From positions 1-64,000 of the forward strand of contig CAKQMS010000006.1 in assembly GCA_934254985.1 (NCBI GenBank): a stretch of DNA of 64,000 bases, read 5' to 3'. The notes beneath the pieces are model-generated. The model saw only the letters and a list, made by a program, of their open reading frames with translations, made no database searches and was not told where the DNA came from. A program made the position numbers and the translations under genes. Origin of the DNA: an uncultured Prevotella sp. GTDB lineage: Bacteria; Bacteroidota; Bacteroidia; Bacteroidales; Bacteroidaceae. This document shows positions 61,987-64,000 of the stretch, one piece after another; position 1 is the stretch's first letter; each line of letters opens with the position of its first letter.

Positions 61987-63750
61987 TTACTTAAACTCCT
62001 TGAACAAATCGTCGTAGCCATTAAATACATTGATGTCTACCTCACCACGTATGCCACGCACTCTGCCATCGGGCGACAACTGCCAAATGGCAAGATGCAC
62101 ATCTGGCTTATACTCGCCATAGCGTGCTATCCACACTTGATAGTTGTCGCGAAGATATTTGCCATCGGCATAGCTATCATTCAAGTATTTATTGATGAAC
62201 GTCTGACTGATATACAATATCGGACGCACTTTCATCACCTGTTCTACGCTCACGAGCCATTTCCTCACAGCTGCAAGCATCACCTCAGGACCACCCATCT
62301 GCATGATGAGCTTTGTAGATGGTTCTACATCGAGAGCTGGAGGCAAGTCGCCATGTTCATATCGACAGTTCTTTACGAACAATGCCACTTGTTGCGATAC
62401 AGGCACTCTGGTTGAGAAGAAATGATAGGCTCCTACCCTATAGCCATGCTTGCGTGCAGCAGCATAGTCGGCACGATAGTATTGATTAAGCAAGCTCTTG
62501 CCCTCGCTACATTTTATATAAATAAAGGATATTGGAAAGTCTACCACACCACTCACACGCTTCTTCGACAACGAGCCAAGCGAAGATATGCGCAACTTAT
62601 TCCATTCTATAGGGTATGTCACCTTATATCTACGGCGCTTTCCCCTAACTCTTCTCACAGCATAAGTCTTGCGTGGAGGTTCGTGCTGATAACGCGAAAT
62701 ATCGATACCATAGATGTGGGCAGAAGTGTATAGCGGTTGTTCGCCACGATAGCGACCATTCTTCCACAATCCTGCCCTCACCTTCTCTGATGAGAATGCC
62801 ACTCCAAAGCCATCAGGCAAGCACGATGATGCCGACTTTGGCAATATGGTGTCCACACATTGTCCTTCGTAATAAGAACCATCAGGATAGCAAATACCTA
62901 CAACACCATGATAGCGCCCATCAGCATTACGATTACCGTAGATAATGGTATCGGGAAGATTCTTTAAAGCCTTGCATGGCTTCATACCATTACCGATATC
63001 TGAAGCCTGAGCATATACAGGACGCACACCTTTAGGAGTACCGCCATCCAAGGTTGTGAAGAAAAGGAAGCCTTTGCGATGCGACTTTATTGAGCGTGCA
63101 GGAAGGCGTAGCGAGTCGACAACCACAGTATAGTCTTCCTGTACCATAGCCTTAGCGGCCTTTGCCTCCACTATCGGCAACGCACGAGCTATAAGGTGTT
63201 TCACAGAGTCGATATAATGGTTCACCACTTCTCTTCTGCGTGCCACAACATCAAAGCCTTCGTCGCCAACGCTATGACGACGCATGTAGTAATCAATCTC
63301 TGCTAACTGATGGCGATACGATTTCAGTATCTTCTCCAGTTTCTTATATCTATTGCTTACGAAGGCATATGCCGACGCATCGTCTACACTTTGCATGGTG
63401 CTCTGAGCTTCAGCATTGGCATCCACCTTGGCAGCAAGAGTGGCAAAACATGATGGAAACCACCAACGGTTCACCCACGATGATTGACGATGGCGAGTGA
63501 TACGCTTTAAGAACAAAGAATCGGTAGGCAACGCCAACAAGGTGTCGCCTTGGTTGTAGGCATATACAAATAGCGAGTCTGCACCCGTAGGAGTGGTGAC
63601 GATATAGTATTTCCGCTCTTCCACGACAGCAGCCGTAGAAGCCTGCGGTTTATCGAAATAAAACCTTGATATTAAGCAGAATATGCCTATCACTACAGCT
63701 ACTATGCTACTGGCAATTATTATTCTGCGTTTAGTTATCATTTGCTTCAT
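61987..63750 (-). CDS. GH25 lysozyme fused to MORN-like repeats
   Basis: 587-residue protein. One TM helix lies near the N terminus (about 10-30, IIIASSIVAVVIGIFCLISR). A helical region (about 100-190) contains SRYKKLEKILKSYRHQLAEI. MORN-like turns follow (about 270-330: GRYHGVVGICYPDGSYYEGQ, FGVAFSSEKVRAGLWKNGRY). Then comes a C-terminal GH25 muramidase: YGIDISRYQHEPP (first Asp), FIYIKCSEGKSLLNQYYRAD, YRVGAYHFF, LPPALDVEP (DxE) and VWIARYGEYK. The fusion suggests a membrane-tethered peptidoglycan-cutting enzyme with a lipid- or surface-facing module. A TATCTTTG box (63774-63781) precedes it. Second GH25 gene of the window. Confidence 0.82.
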   Translation of the reverse strand: MKQMITKRRIIIASSIVAVVIGIFCLISRFYFDKPQASTAAVVEERKYYIVTTPTGADSLFVYAYNQGDTLLALPTDSLFLKRITRHRQSSWVNRWWFPSCFATLAAKVDANAEAQSTMQSVDDASAYAFVSNRYKKLEKILKSYRHQLAEIDYYMRRHSVGDEGFDVVARRREVVNHYIDSVKHLIARALPIVEAKAAKAMVQEDYTVVVDSLRLPARSIKSHRKGFLFFTTLDGGTPKGVRPVYAQASDIGNGMKPCKALKNLPDTIIYGNRNADGRYHGVVGICYPDGSYYEGQCVDTILPKSASSCLPDGFGVAFSSEKVRAGLWKNGRYRGEQPLYTSAHIYGIDISRYQHEPPRKTYAVRRVRGKRRRYKVTYPIEWNKLRISSLGSLSKKRVSGVVDFPISFIYIKCSEGKSLLNQYYRADYAAARKHGYRVGAYHFFSTRVPVSQQVALFVKNCRYEHGDLPPALDVEPSTKLIMQMGGPEVMLAAVRKWLVSVEQVMKVRPILYISQTFINKYLNDSYADGKYLRDNYQVWIARYGEYKPDVHLAIWQLSPDGRVRGIRGEVDINVFNGYDDLFKEFK

Positions 63751-63773
63751 TGTGTGTTTAAATTAAGGTCATG

Positions 63774-63781
63774 CAAAGATA
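63774..63781 (-). promoter_or_regulatory. -7 box of the MORN-GH25 gene
   Basis: The minus strand reads TATCTTTG, 23 bases upstream of the ATG. Confidence 0.55.
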
Positions 63782-63836
63782 GAATTTATTTTGGAAATTA
63801 TATCATCAAACACATAAAAAAATCAAGTTTTATAAC

Positions 63837-63844
63837 TATCTTTG
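63837..63844 (+). promoter_or_regulatory. -7 box of the right-edge short transcript
   Basis: TATCTTTG followed by C; predicted transcription start near 63850. Confidence 0.55.
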
Positions 63845-63849
63845 CACCG

Positions 63850-63985
63850 ACAAATTATAGCAATCATATCAAGGAACGAACAATAACTAAAAAAACAGAA
63901 ACAGTTATGAAATAATGATAAAAACATGGGCAACTATATCTTAAAGTACTGACATACTGATATAGTTGCCCAAGTTTATTTTTTA
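63850..63985 (+). ncRNA. Candidate short transcript with strong terminator
   Basis: From the -7 box to a perfect 14-base hairpin (tgggcaactatatc, 63927-63940, and gatatagttgccca, 63959-63972) followed by a T-rich tail there is no credible ORF. Only two- and nine-codon frames occur, the latter MIKTWATIS running into the hairpin. It could be a small RNA, or the leader/attenuator of a gene beyond the window. Confidence 0.45.
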
Positions 63986-64000
63986 GCTTAAAACAGCCAA

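Overview
The window is a chromosomal segment of a Bacteroidales bacterium, most likely Prevotella/Segatella-like. The signs are: genes preceded by Bacteroidetes -7 boxes of the form TAnnTTTG and few Shine-Dalgarno sequences; a pyrophosphate-dependent phosphofructokinase; a Bacteroides-type serine palmitoyltransferase; a FadL-family outer-membrane protein; an apparent type IX secretion (T9SS) C-terminal domain; a B12 uptake locus with a BtuG-like surface lipoprotein; and a type II pantothenate kinase. No integrase, transposase, rRNA operon or CRISPR array is visible. One tRNA (Pro, anticodon TGG) is present. The genus is inferred, not proven.

Layout. 1-11 kb: a 59-residue small protein, a PL9-like pectate lyase, fabI, a GHL10 glycosidase-like protein, a FadL porin with a Tyr/Trp/Gly-rich secreted partner, prmA, a membrane-anchored GH25 lysozyme and PPi-PFK. 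11-19 kb: an acyltransferase, a large secreted amidase/golvesin/FN3 protein, a YgiQ radical SAM protein, a phytase-like esterase, a nitroreductase and tRNA-Pro. 19.9-26.9 kb: serine palmitoyltransferase divergent from a lipid kinase, then a leftward cluster SPOR lipoprotein-ruvX-def-TPR protein-trmN6. 27-34.8 kb: a three-gene envelope cassette (YtxH, holin-like, small partner), then a divergent pair made of a two-TM protein and a 1352-residue NACHT/STAND-like ATPase with a HEPN-like N-terminal motif, then a GDPD phosphodiesterase. 35-42.7 kb: an SLC13 transporter divergent from a cobalamin-riboswitch-controlled B12 operon (btuB, btuG-like, btuF, btuC, PduO-type adenosyltransferase). 42.7-64 kb: a T9SS cargo protein, pheS, a murB cluster, coaW with a B3/B4-domain gene, ligA-trmD, a patatin, a proline aminopeptidase, a secreted C1 peptidase, xpt, recJ-recQ (overlapping) and a MORN-like/GH25 fusion.

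Most of the window is ordinary housekeeping and envelope biology. The most noteworthy parts are: (i) the divergent HEPN-NACHT-like ATPase and two-TM protein, a candidate conflict system; (ii) three separate intergenic arrays of tandem repeats, all with an exact 22-bp period and dyad-like cores, two of which share one consensus; (iii) an 8-bp repeat array between btuF and btuC whose last unit supplies the GTG start codon of btuC; (iv) two short promoter-to-terminator units with no convincing ORF, which are small-RNA candidates; (v) a 59-residue gene at the left edge. All functional calls come from reading motifs and recalling families. No database search was run.
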